Below are positions 55,130 to 64,000 of a stretch of DNA of 64,000 nt, piece by piece. The stretch comes from Acidisoma silvae (GTDB lineage: Bacteria; Pseudomonadota; Alphaproteobacteria; Acetobacterales; Acetobacteraceae). Every line of letters begins with the position of its first letter. Position 1 is the stretch's first letter. The DNA lies in the NCBI RefSeq assembly GCF_020618775.1, contig NZ_JAESVB010000001.1, positions 310,001-374,000 of the forward strand. Reading direction: 5' to 3'. Both the position numbers and the translations under genes were made by a program. The notes beneath the pieces were generated by a model, which was not told where the DNA came from, made no database searches, and saw only the letters and a program-made list of their open reading frames with translations.

Positions 55130-56409
55130 CCTTGCCGCTCGCCCTTTGGGCCGGCCTCACCCGCGTCTCCGCGCCGGCTCTGCGCATCATGCTGCGCCGC
55201 CGTGTCGGGCGCGGGAAAGAGATCGCCGAGCGCCTGCCTGAGCGTGAGGCGATAGACCCGACGCCGCGCCCCGCCGGACGGCTGATCTGGATGCATGCGG
55301 CCAGTCTGGGCGAGACCATGTCCATTCTGCCCGTGCTGGCCATTCTGGCCGAGGCGCCGGGCAGCCTGCTGCTGACTACCGGCACCGTCACCTCCCAGAA
55401 GCTGCTGGCCAAGCGCCTGCCGGAAATGGGCCTGGACGGGCGCGTCATCCATCGCTTTGTGCCGCTGGACGTGCCTTGCTGGGCGGCGCGCTTCCTGGAC
55501 CATTGGAAGCCGGATGCGGCCGGTTTCGTCGAAAGCGAGATCTGGCCGAACCTGCTGGCCGCCGCCGCGCGGCGCAAGATTCCCCTCATGCTGGTCAATG
55601 CCCGGCTATCGGCCCGCAGCCATAGCCGCTGGAAATTGGCCGAGCGCACGGTGCGGCAAATTCTGGGCTTTTTCAGCGTCATTCATCCGCAAAGCGCGCA
55701 GGACGGCGAACGCTTCGCCTCCCTGGGCAAGACGCCTATTCTGCCCGCCGGCAATCTGAAGCTCGCAGCGCCGCCTTTGCCGGTGGACAACGCCGTGCTC
55801 TCGCAATTGTCGACTTCCATCGGCGGGCCGGTCTGGGTCGCCGCCAGCCTGCATCCGGGCGAGGATGCGCTCATCCTGCAAACGCATGCGCGCCTGTCCA
55901 TGACCCATCCGGGGCTGCTGACCATCATGGTGCCGCGCCATCCCGAGCGCGGGGCCGAGATGGCGGCTGCCGCCGGCGGCGCGCCGCGCCGCAGCCTGGG
56001 CGACAATCCGCCCCGGTCAGGCGGTGTCTGGGTCGCCGATACGGTGGGCGAACTCGGCCTCATCTACCGCCTGGCGCCGCTCGCCTTTCTGGGCGGCAGC
56101 CTGATCCGCCACGGCGGGCAGAATCCGGCCGAGCCGGTGCGCCTAGGCCGGGCCGTGGCCGTCGGGCCGCATACCGAGAATTTCACCGATACCGTGGCGC
56201 TGCTGGAAGCCGGTGGCGCGCTGACGCGGGTCGTGGACGCTCAGGCTTTGGGCAATTGGCTGGATGCGCGGCTGAAAGACCCCTGGGGCACTTCGGCCAT
56301 GGGCGAAAAAGGCGCAAAATTGCTGCAAGCCTATGCCAGCCTGCCGGCGGAAATCGCCGGGCATCTGTCGCGCCTGGCCGCCGGCACCCCGGCTATCGAC
56401 GGGGCCTGA
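55126..56409 (+). CDS. waaA: 3-deoxy-D-manno-octulosonic acid transferase
   Basis: Inner membrane associated GT-B enzyme that adds Kdo from CMP-Kdo to lipid IVA. The 427-residue protein has the catalytic acidic region near AERLPEREA, WMHAASLGETMS, GFVESEIWPNLL, NARLSARS, AASLHPGEDALIL, and the C-terminal LGGSLIRHGGQNPAEP characteristic of the family. The start ATG 55126 overlaps the preceding gene. lpxK follows after seven bases. Confidence 0.95.
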   Translation: MTLPLALWAGLTRVSAPALRIMLRRRVGRGKEIAERLPEREAIDPTPRPAGRLIWMHAASLGETMSILPVLAILAEAPGSLLLTTGTVTSQKLLAKRLPEMGLDGRVIHRFVPLDVPCWAARFLDHWKPDAAGFVESEIWPNLLAAAARRKIPLMLVNARLSARSHSRWKLAERTVRQILGFFSVIHPQSAQDGERFASLGKTPILPAGNLKLAAPPLPVDNAVLSQLSTSIGGPVWVAASLHPGEDALILQTHARLSMTHPGLLTIMVPRHPERGAEMAAAAGGAPRRSLGDNPPRSGGVWVADTVGELGLIYRLAPLAFLGGSLIRHGGQNPAEPVRLGRAVAVGPHTENFTDTVALLEAGGALTRVVDAQALGNWLDARLKDPWGTSAMGEKGAKLLQAYASLPAEIAGHLSRLAAGTPAIDGA

Positions 56410-56416
56410 GCCGCAG

Positions 56417-57382
56417 ATGCATGCGCCGCGCTTCTGGGCGGAAGGCGGCTGGCCCGCCACGCTGCTGTCCCCCTTCGGCCTGATCACCCAAACACTCACC
56501 GCGCGGCGTGTGGCCAAGACCGGCTGGCAGGCACCGGTTCCGGTCTTCTGCTGCGGCAATGCCAGTGTCGGTGGGTCTGGCAAGACCACGCTGGCGCTCG
56601 ACCTGCTGCATCGCCTGACGGCGATGGGCGCCAACCCGCACGCGCTGCTGCGCGGCTATGGCGGCAAGACGCCGGGGCCGCTCTGTGTTGACCCGGCGCT
56701 GCATGACGCATCGGTGGTGGGTGATGAGGCTCTGCTGCTGGCCGAAGCCGCGCCGACCTGGGTTTCGGCGGATCGCGCGGCGGGGGCGCGCCTGGCCGTG
56801 GCGGCCGGGGCCGGGGCCATCGTCATGGATGACGGGCTGCAAAATCCCGGTCTCGTCAAAACCAGCAGCCTGCTTGTCATCGATGGCGGTTTCGGCTTCG
56901 GCAATGGTTTCCTTCTTCCCGCTGGCCCGCTGCGTGAGCCAGTCGCCGAGGCAGCCGGCCGCAGCGCGGCGGCCGTGCTGATCGGCCGGGATGAGTGCGA
57001 TGCGCTACGTCAATTGCCGGCGACGCTTCCCGTATTGCAGGCGCGACTTATGCCGAAGCTGAGCCATCTGGACCCCGCCGCCCGCTATCTTGCCTTCGCC
57101 GGCATCGGTCGCCCGGAAAAATTCTTCTCCGGCCTGCGCGAGGCCGGTTTGCAACTGATCGGCGCGCAGGCTTTTGCCGATCACCATCCCTATACGGCCT
57201 CCGAATTGTCCGGCCTGCGCCAGCGCGCCAAGGCGGCGGGCGCGGTTCTGCTGACGACACCGAAGGACCGCGCGCGGCTGCCGCTGGCGGATCGCGCGGG
57301 TATTGCCGTCGGCGGCGTCGGTCTTGCCTGGGATGACGCCACACAGATCGACGCGCTGCTGCGTGCGGCCATGGGGGCCTGA
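56417..57382 (+). CDS. lpxK: Tetraacyldisaccharide 4'-kinase
   Basis: Phosphorylates the 4' position of the lipid A disaccharide using ATP. The P-loop is GNASVGGSGKTTLAL and the catalytic region is IVMDDGLQNP. RPEKFFSGLREAG and LLTTPKDRARLP are also family-typical. The 321-residue length is usual. Its stop overlaps the cobD start (TGATG), an unusual coupling to corrin synthesis. Confidence 0.95.
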   Translation: MHAPRFWAEGGWPATLLSPFGLITQTLTARRVAKTGWQAPVPVFCCGNASVGGSGKTTLALDLLHRLTAMGANPHALLRGYGGKTPGPLCVDPALHDASVVGDEALLLAEAAPTWVSADRAAGARLAVAAGAGAIVMDDGLQNPGLVKTSSLLVIDGGFGFGNGFLLPAGPLREPVAEAAGRSAAAVLIGRDECDALRQLPATLPVLQARLMPKLSHLDPAARYLAFAGIGRPEKFFSGLREAGLQLIGAQAFADHHPYTASELSGLRQRAKAAGAVLLTTPKDRARLPLADRAGIAVGGVGLAWDDATQIDALLRAAMGA

Positions 57383-58362
57383 TGCTCGCCTCTGGCTTCC
57401 TGATAACCGTGCTGGCGCTGCTGATCGAAGCGGGCATCGGCTATCCGCGTTTCGTCTTCCAGTCGATCAGTCACCCTGTCGTCTGGATCGGCGGGCTGAT
57501 CGGCTGGCTCGACCGGGTGCTGAACAAGCCCGACCTGTCGGACTTGCATCGCCGCCTTCGCGGCGCCTTCGCCCTGCTGTTTCTGCTCGGCGTGGTCTTC
57601 GGCGCGATGCTGGTGCTGGATTTCATCCTGCTTGTCGCCTGCGGGCATTGGCTGGGCCTGGTCGTGCTGGCTGTGCTGGGCTCCAGCCTGCTCGCGCAGC
57701 GCAGCCTTTATGCCCATGTGGCGGCCGTCGCCGATGGGCTGGAGCAGGAGGGGCTTACGGGTGGTCGCCGCGCCGTCTCGCAGATCGTCGGCCGCAATCC
57801 CGAGCATCTGGACGAGGCCGGTGTCGTGCGCGCCGCGATCGAGAGCCTGGCGGAAAATTTCTCGGATGGTGTGGTCGCCCCCAGTGTCTGGGGCGCGGCT
57901 TTGGGGGTGGCCGGCATGGCAGGCTACAAGGCCGTCAATACTGCGGACAGCATGATCGGTCATCGCACCGAGAAGCACGGTGCTTTCGGCTGGGCCTCGG
58001 CGCGGTTCGATGACCTCATCAACCTGCCGGCCTCGCGGCTGGCGGCCGCGTTCATCCTCATTGCCGCCCGATTCCAGACGCTGGATTGGCGGTCCGGCGC
58101 GCGTGCCGTGTGGCGGGACGCCGGGCAACACCGTTCCCCCAATGCCGGCTGGCCGGAAGCCGCCATGGCCGGTGCGCTGGGCCTGCGTCTGGCCGGTCCG
58201 CGCGTCTATGGAACAACGCTGGTCGCGGACGGCTGGATGGGCGACGGCCGGCCGGATGCGACGGTCGCCGACCTGCGCCGCGCGCTCAGCCTCTATCGCG
58301 CCGCCTGCGCCGTGCAGATTGGGCTTATTGCGGTGGGCGCTATCGCGCTTGGTGTTTTGTAG
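57382..58362 (+). CDS. cobD: Adenosylcobinamide-phosphate synthase (CbiB/CobD)
   Basis: Membrane protein that attaches the aminopropanol arm to adenosylcobyric acid in B12 synthesis. The 326 residues contain several hydrophobic segments, GIGYPRFVFQSISHPVVWIG near the start, and the conserved ESLAENFSDGVVAPSVWGAA, KAVNTADSMIGHR and RFDDLINLPASR. No other cob genes are in the window. It is coupled to lpxK by TGATG. The downstream palindromic repeat may end the transcript. Confidence 0.93.
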   Translation: MLASGFLITVLALLIEAGIGYPRFVFQSISHPVVWIGGLIGWLDRVLNKPDLSDLHRRLRGAFALLFLLGVVFGAMLVLDFILLVACGHWLGLVVLAVLGSSLLAQRSLYAHVAAVADGLEQEGLTGGRRAVSQIVGRNPEHLDEAGVVRAAIESLAENFSDGVVAPSVWGAALGVAGMAGYKAVNTADSMIGHRTEKHGAFGWASARFDDLINLPASRLAAAFILIAARFQTLDWRSGARAVWRDAGQHRSPNAGWPEAAMAGALGLRLAGPRVYGTTLVADGWMGDGRPDATVADLRRALSLYRAACAVQIGLIAVGAIALGVL

Positions 58363-58385
58363 TCTGCACCGGCCCAGCCTCGACC

Positions 58386-58465
58386 CGTCATGCCCGCGCA
58401 GGCGGGCATCTTCTCTGCCCGTGGTAGTGCCAAAGACAGAAGACCCCCGCCTACGCGGGGGTGAC
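58386..58465. repeat. Palindromic repeat element, copy 2
   Basis: Eighty bases aligning with the 81-base core at 46136-46216: both start CGTCATGCCCGCGC, share GCGGGCATCTTCT, then TGCCAAAG, and end in a CGCGGG...TGAC half. Each half is a hairpin (GCCCGC/GCGGGC and CCCCGC/GCGGGG). It lies between the convergent cobD and mbfA genes. Confidence 0.85.
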
Positions 58466-58504
58466 GATGCTTCCACGAAAATCGGGCAAACCCGAAAAAC
58501 ACCC

Positions 58505-59458
58505 TCAGCTGTTTCCGATAAGCACCCCGGTTGCGAAGACAAGCGCGCCGCCGAAGGCGACTTGAAGCGTGGCCGACAGCGGCGGCGTATCCATGAACTT
58601 CCAGCGCACCCAGCTGATGACAGCGAGTTCGACCAGAACGACGCAGATGGCGATGCTCAGAGCGATATGAAAATTGGGAATCAGGAATGGCAGGCTATGG
58701 CCCAGGCCGCCGATCGTCGTCATCAGCCCGCAGGTGACACCGCGCACGATGGGGGAGCCGCGCCCGGTCAGGCTGCCATTGTCGGACAGCGCTTCCGCGA
58801 AAGCCATGGAAATGCCGGCGCCGAGCGAGGCTGAGATGCCGACCAGAAAAGCCTGCCAGCTGCTGCCGGTGGCGAAGGCCGAGGCGAAAAGCGGGGCGAG
58901 GGTGGAGACAGACCCATCCATCAGCCCGGCCAGACCCGGCTGGATATAGCGCAGCATCAGGTTGCGGCGGGCGGCATCGGCTTCCGCGCCGCGCTCCCGA
59001 TGGCTGAGATTGGCTTCCACCAGCTCGTCCAGCCGATGCTCATGCCCGCTTTCCGCCAGAGCGAGATCGCCCAGCAGCTTGCGGATGGCGGTATCCTGGC
59101 TGCGGGCGGCGGCCCGGCTGTAGAAGCGCTCGGCTTCCATTTCCATCGACTGCATCAGCGCGCGCGCGGCGTCCACGCTGATCGTCTGATGCCAGATCGG
59201 TTTGCGGGTCATGAAGCCGCGCACATGCTGGCGCCGGATGAGCGGAATATGGTCGCCGAATTTTTCCTGGAACAGATCGAGCAGGGAGCGGCGATGCTCG
59301 CTCTCCTCCTCCGCCATGTCCTTCAGGATTTGCGCCGTAGACGGATAATCGGCCCGCAGGCCTTCGCCCAGGTCGAGATAGATACGGCCGTCTTCCTCCT
59401 CATTGGCAATCGCCAGCGCGAGGATTTCTTTTTCGGAGAGGTCGGAGAAGTTTCGCAT
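58505..59458 (-). CDS. mbfA: MbfA: ferritin-like domain fused to a VIT1-type iron transporter
   Basis: Inner membrane iron exporter protecting against iron and peroxide stress. Residues 1-150 are a rubrerythrin/ferritin-like di-iron domain with glutamate-rich helices (ANEEEDGRIYLDL, EEESEHRRSLL, MEMEAERFYSRAA, AESGHEHRLDEL). Residues about 155-317 are a VIT1/CCC1 transporter with several membrane helices (GLAGLMDGSVSTLAPLFASA). ATG 59458 gives 317 residues and starts right at the conserved DLSEKEILALA; the frame opens at 59494. A Fur-like site lies about 50 bases upstream. Confidence 0.9.
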   Translation of the reverse strand: MRNFSDLSEKEILALAIANEEEDGRIYLDLGEGLRADYPSTAQILKDMAEEESEHRRSLLDLFQEKFGDHIPLIRRQHVRGFMTRKPIWHQTISVDAARALMQSMEMEAERFYSRAAARSQDTAIRKLLGDLALAESGHEHRLDELVEANLSHRERGAEADAARRNLMLRYIQPGLAGLMDGSVSTLAPLFASAFATGSSWQAFLVGISASLGAGISMAFAEALSDNGSLTGRGSPIVRGVTCGLMTTIGGLGHSLPFLIPNFHIALSIAICVVLVELAVISWVRWKFMDTPPLSATLQVAFGGALVFATGVLIGNS

Positions 59459-59503
59459 GGACGCAATTGTGACGCCCGGAATCGTAACGATCAAGTCGGT
59501 TTC

Positions 59504-59522
59504 GTAATGATGAGAATTGCTC
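59504..59522 (-). promoter_or_regulatory. Fur-box-like site upstream of mbfA
   Basis: The segment around TAATGATGAGAATTGC shares 11 of 17 positions with the Fur consensus core. mbfA homologues are controlled by Irr or Fur in other alphaproteobacteria. The match is weak. Confidence 0.25.
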
Positions 59523-59677
59523 GCAGTCGCAGATCAAGTCTCTGTCTGCAAAATTTGCGATTGCTTCGCAAATGCGATGTCGGATTTCTTCTGCGGCCGG
59601 GCGCCGGCCGGCGATTGTCTCGATTTCTTCGTAAATCGCTTCTTTGGTTCGATTGCGTTTCCGGCTAGGGGGCGATC
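59523..59677 (+). promoter_or_regulatory. Structured upstream region of mgtC
   Basis: Contains the stem ATTTGCG (59553-59559) / CGCAAAT (59567-59573) and further alternating GC and T-rich tracts (GATTGC and TTCTTCG-like words repeat). mgtC leaders in other bacteria sense magnesium or proline. Whether this is such a leader is unproven. Confidence 0.3.
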
Positions 59678-60400
59678 ATGCTCATGTTCCAAACCTTCCA
59701 TGGCCTGGACTTCCTCAACACCCTCGTCGGGCTGGTGGTGGCCTTCGTGCTGGGCACGGCCATCGGCGCGGAGCGGCAATGGAAGCAGCGCAGCGCCGGC
59801 CTGCGCACCAATGTGCTGGTCGCACTCGGCGCCTGCGAATTCGTCGACCTCGCCATGAATCTCGACGGTGGGCACGGCGGGGTGAAGGTCGTGTCCTATG
59901 TCGTGTCCGGCATCGGCTTTCTGGGTGCCGGCGTCATCATGAAGGACGGGTTGAATGTGCGCGGCCTCAATACGGCGGCGACCCTCTGGTGCTCGGCCGC
60001 CGTCGGCGCCTGCGCGGGCGCCAATCTGGCGGCCCAGGCGCTGGCGCTGACGATCTTCGTCGTTTGCGCCAATACGCTGCTGCAACCGCTCGTCAATCGC
60101 ATCAACCGCGCACCGGTCCATGGCAGTGCGACCGAGGCGATTTATGAGATCAGCGTGATGACGACGGTGGAGGGGGCCGCTGCCGCGCGCAAGGCGCTGA
60201 TGGCGCTGCTGCAGGCGGCCAATTACCCGATCAGCGATATCGAACTGACGGACCGGCCGGACGGGCTCTCGGAGGTGGTGGCGACCCTGGTTTCGACCTC
60301 GGTCGAGACGAAGGATCTCGATGCCGTCACCGGCAAGCTTGAAGCCATGGCGGGCATCTCCAGCGCCACCTGGAGCAGCAGCACCGAAGACCTGGACTGA
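59678..60400 (+). CDS. MgtC/SapB family membrane protein
   Basis: A 240-residue protein: four to five N-terminal membrane helices with the MgtC signatures LGTAIGAERQWKQRSAGLRTN, GIGFLGAGVIMKDG and VRGLNTAATLWCSAAVGACA, then a soluble ACT-like C-terminal domain (YEISVMTTVEGAAAARKAL onward). Members are linked to growth in low magnesium and modulation of F-type ATPase. AGGGGG lies five bases before ATG 59678; ATG 59684 is an alternative. Confidence 0.9.
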   Translation: MLMFQTFHGLDFLNTLVGLVVAFVLGTAIGAERQWKQRSAGLRTNVLVALGACEFVDLAMNLDGGHGGVKVVSYVVSGIGFLGAGVIMKDGLNVRGLNTAATLWCSAAVGACAGANLAAQALALTIFVVCANTLLQPLVNRINRAPVHGSATEAIYEISVMTTVEGAAAARKALMALLQAANYPISDIELTDRPDGLSEVVATLVSTSVETKDLDAVTGKLEAMAGISSATWSSSTEDLD

Positions 60401-60404
60401 TCGG

Positions 60405-60434
60405 CCTGTTCGCCGGCAAAGGCCGGCGAACAGG
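60405..60434. terminator. Bidirectional terminator between mgtC and purH
   Basis: A perfect 13-bp stem CCTGTTCGCCGGC (60405-60417) / GCCGGCGAACAGG (60422-60434) with loop AAAG sits between convergent stops. There is no T run on either side. Confidence 0.65.
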
Positions 60435-60441
60435 GTAAGAG

Positions 60442-62019
<1,578 letters not shown>

Positions 62020-62121
62020 GAAGGAACTCTCCGGCAACTGATTGGCGCAGATAGAGCCGTGGCGGGTCAGGCGTCCAGTCCGCCGTTCGTCATAGCAGCG
62101 GGCAAGCACTCTGCTTGACGC

Positions 62122-62178
62122 TTATACAGAGTTTAGGAAATTTATCTCAAAAACATAAATTGACTAAACTCTGTATAA
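62122..62178. promoter_or_regulatory. Long two-step AT-rich palindrome between purH and the ATPase gene
   Basis: Outer arms TTATACAGAGTTTA (62122-62135) and TAAACTCTGTATAA (62165-62178) are a perfect 14-bp inverted pair. Inner arms AATTTAT (62139-62145) and ATAAATT (62155-62161) add seven pairs, separated by GGA on one side and GAC on the other. The loop is CTCAAAAAC. TATA-type hexamers lie in both outer arms. It ends 18 bases before the ATPase ATG and is a strong operator candidate. Confidence 0.8.
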
Positions 62179-62196
62179 ACATCAGGCTTGGTTCCC

Positions 62197-63402
62197 ATGG
62201 ACCCTATCCGCAATCCATTCGCGCCCGGTGCGGGATCGCCACCGCCGGAGCTTGCCGGGCGTAGCGCCGTGCGGGAACGCATGCGGCAATGCATCGGGCG
62301 TCTGCGCATCGGCCGGCCCGCCAAGAGCATGATGCTTATCGGTCTCCGTGGCGCCGGCAAGACCGTTCTGCTCTTTCAGATGCTGAAGGACGCGGAACGG
62401 GATGGCGCCATCACCATCCGGATCGAAGCACCCGAGGGCCGTTCCTTGCCGGCCTTGCTGGCGCCGCAGATCAGGCTCGTGTTGCTCAAGCTCAACCGCT
62501 GGTCGCAGGCGCAGGCCTATGCCGTGCGCGGATTGCGAGCCCTGGCCGGCTTCGCCGGCAAGCTGAAGGCAACCTATGGTGACATCGAAGTCGGGCTTGA
62601 CTATGAGCCCGAGCCGGGTTTGGCGGATAATGGCGAACTCGAAGGTGATCTGGCCATGCTGCTGGAACAGGTCGGACGGGCCGCGCAGGCGGCCGACACG
62701 GCGGTGGCGATTTTCATCGACGAGCTGCAATACGTCAAAGAATCCGAGCTCGAAGCCCTTATTTCCGCCCTGCATCGCGTCTCCCAGCAGCAGTTGCCCA
62801 TCACGCTCGTGGGTGCCGGCCTGCCGCAGCTGCGTGGCAAAATGGGGGAAGCCAAGACCTATGCAGAACGCATGTTCGAATTTCCCGAGATAGGCTCGCT
62901 TTCTCCGTCCGACGCGCGGGCGGCCATCGTCATTCCGATCGAAAACGAAGGCGAGAGGATTGAGGATGATGCTGTGGCGCTCATCATCGAACAGACACAG
63001 GGCTATCCCTATTTCCTTCAGGAATGGGGCAAGCACGCCTGGGATGACGCGGCGCGCAGCCCAATCAGCGCGGCGGATGTACGCAATGCTACGCAGCAAG
63101 CCGTCGTGACGCTCGACGAAAGTTTTTTCCGTGTGCGGTTCGACCGCCTGACGCCGAAGGAAAAAGCTTATCTGCGGGCTATGGCGGCGCTCGGGCCGGG
63201 TCCGCATCGGTCGGGCGATATTGCGGAAGCGTTGCATCGGCCGACGACGTCCCTGGGGCCGATCCGCAGCAGCCTGATCGCGAAAGGCATGATCTGGAGT
63301 CCGACGCATGGCGATACCGCTTTCACGGTGCCGCTGTTCGATGACTTCATGAAACGCGTCATGCCGATGGAGAAGACCGGTGACATCGCCGCAAGCGGCT
63401 GA
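62197..63402 (+). CDS. AAA-type ATPase with C-terminal winged-helix region
   Basis: A 401-residue ATPase of the group that includes archaeal-type AAA (COG1672-like/Orc1-Cdc6-related) proteins. Walker A is LIGLRGAGKTVLL, Walker B is VAIFIDELQYV, and LVGAGLPQLRG resembles sensor I. A C-terminal region from about residue 310 (LTPKEKAYLRAMAALGPGPH, GDIAEALHRPTTSLGPIRSS) looks like a winged helix. The start is ATG 62197 (MDPIRNPFAPG), TTG 62188 being an alternative. No partner gene is nearby. It may repress its own promoter through the palindrome; this is inference. Confidence 0.82.
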   Translation: MDPIRNPFAPGAGSPPPELAGRSAVRERMRQCIGRLRIGRPAKSMMLIGLRGAGKTVLLFQMLKDAERDGAITIRIEAPEGRSLPALLAPQIRLVLLKLNRWSQAQAYAVRGLRALAGFAGKLKATYGDIEVGLDYEPEPGLADNGELEGDLAMLLEQVGRAAQAADTAVAIFIDELQYVKESELEALISALHRVSQQQLPITLVGAGLPQLRGKMGEAKTYAERMFEFPEIGSLSPSDARAAIVIPIENEGERIEDDAVALIIEQTQGYPYFLQEWGKHAWDDAARSPISAADVRNATQQAVVTLDESFFRVRFDRLTPKEKAYLRAMAALGPGPHRSGDIAEALHRPTTSLGPIRSSLIAKGMIWSPTHGDTAFTVPLFDDFMKRVMPMEKTGDIAASG

Positions 63403-63422
63403 TCAGCGGCTGATCAGCGGCT
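63395..63422. repeat. Short tandem palindromic repeat at convergent stops
   Basis: The 11-mer GCGGCTGATCA occurs 2.5 times in tandem; each copy contains the palindrome GCTGATCAGC. The stops of the ATPase (TGA 63400-63402) and of the glycosyltransferase (63414-63416, minus) both lie inside. Confidence 0.7.
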
Positions 63423-64000
63423 GCGCGGGCGCGCCGTTTCTTCCAGCAGATCCAGCGTCCGGCCGATGATCTTCGCCTCGTCGAAATTCGCGCGCGCATA
63501 GGCCAGGCCGGCGTCTCCCATGCGGGCGCGCAGATCGGGATCGGCCGCAAGGTTTCGCAAGGCTGCCGCCAGCGATTCCGCATCGCGCGGCGGCACCAGA
63601 AACCCGGTCTCGCCCTCCGTCACCTGCTCGCGTGGGCCACGGATATCGGTCGCCACCACCGGCAGGCCGGTCAGCATGGCCTCGATCACCGACATCGGCA
63701 GGCCTTCGAAATGGCTCGGCAGGGTGAAGATATCGGCGGCGGCCAGCACATCGGCCGTATCCTCCCGGTAGCCCAGCCGGCGCAAGCGCGGCCCGAGGCC
63801 CGATTGGGCGAAATAGGCTTCCAGATCCTCGCCATGGTCCGAGGCCAGGCGTTCGCCCACCACCCACAATTCCGCCTCCGGCACGCTGTCCATCGCCGCC
63901 AGCAGTTCCGGATGGCCCTTGTGACGCACGAGGCGGGAGACGATGACGATCACCACCCGGTCTTCCGGCACGCCCAAGGACGCCCGGATACGGGCGCGGG
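63414..64000 (-). CDS. Glycosyltransferase family 4, C-terminal part (5' end outside window)
   Basis: The C-terminal Rossmann domain of a GT-B glycosyltransferase. It reads VIVIVSRLVRHKGHPELLAAM at the beginning of the nucleotide-sugar domain, then ELWVVGERLASD, RLGYREDTADVLAAADIFTL and the E-x7-E donor motif in EGLPMSVIEAMLTGLPVVAT. The frame continues without a stop to base 64000 (linker RARIRASLG), so the acceptor domain lies beyond the edge. The TTG at 63977 is internal, not a start. Substrate unknown. Confidence 0.92.
   Translation of the reverse strand, partial: RARIRASLGVPEDRVVIVIVSRLVRHKGHPELLAAMDSVPEAELWVVGERLASDHGEDLEAYFAQSGLGPRLRRLGYREDTADVLAAADIFTLPSHFEGLPMSVIEAMLTGLPVVATDIRGPREQVTEGETGFLVPPRDAESLAAALRNLAADPDLRARMGDAGLAYARANFDEAKIIGRTLDLLEETARPRSR

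Overview
The window looks like the chromosome of a GC-rich alphaproteobacterium. Markers are gcrA, gapR, a ChvG/ChvI two-component pair, an MbfA-type ferritin/VIT1 iron exporter, a DUF1127 protein, a DUF1244 protein and lpxK/waaA lipid A genes. A metX-metW pair divergent from a chorismate mutase-hisC-tyrA operon, with complete xdhA/B/C, fits Rhodospirillales, perhaps Acetobacteraceae; I cannot fix the genus from sequence alone. No rRNA, tRNA, CRISPR array or insertion sequence was seen.

Left part (1-19 kb): the end of infB and rbfA, a strong terminator, then a small block not expected here (a short-chain dehydrogenase divergent from a HisD-like dehydrogenase, with a MarR regulator). Next come housekeeping genes: yqgE, a peroxiredoxin, gapR, DUF1244, ETF-ubiquinone oxidoreductase, pyruvate kinase, rimI-tsaB, lnt and an XRE regulator. 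A SEC-C/TPR/sulfotransferase gene is split by a one-base frameshift near 9149.

Middle part (19-46 kb): uvrB preceded by two adjacent 76-nt hairpins of matching design; folM-folB; uvrC-pgsA; a lipoprotein; moaD-moaE; a RgpF-like protein and a methyltransferase; gcrA; tatA; the methionine salvage run mtnB-mtnD-mtnC followed by alkB, which may start at a CTG; a NUDIX hydrolase; chvI-chvG; a kinase/phospho-lyase pair; a GcvA-like LysR gene with a possible divergent 63-aa protein; a SnoaL-like gene under a near-perfect operator; and the aromatic operon facing metX-metW.

Right part (46-64 kb): a LysR gene broken by one in-frame stop, a PhyH-type dioxygenase, xdhA-xdhB-xdhC, a GT39-like membrane protein, an envelope operon (LPLAT-waaA-lpxK) coupled to cobD, mbfA, mgtC, purH, an AAA ATPase whose promoter region carries a long two-step palindrome, and the C-terminal part of a GT4 glycosyltransferase cut by the window edge. 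Two copies of an 80-nt palindromic repeat lie after metW and after cobD.

Most genes are packed in short operons with ATGA or TGATG overlaps. The most unusual signals are the twin hairpins before uvrB, the palindrome between purH and the ATPase, the HisD paralogue with altered metal ligands, the two decayed genes, and the CTG start of alkB.
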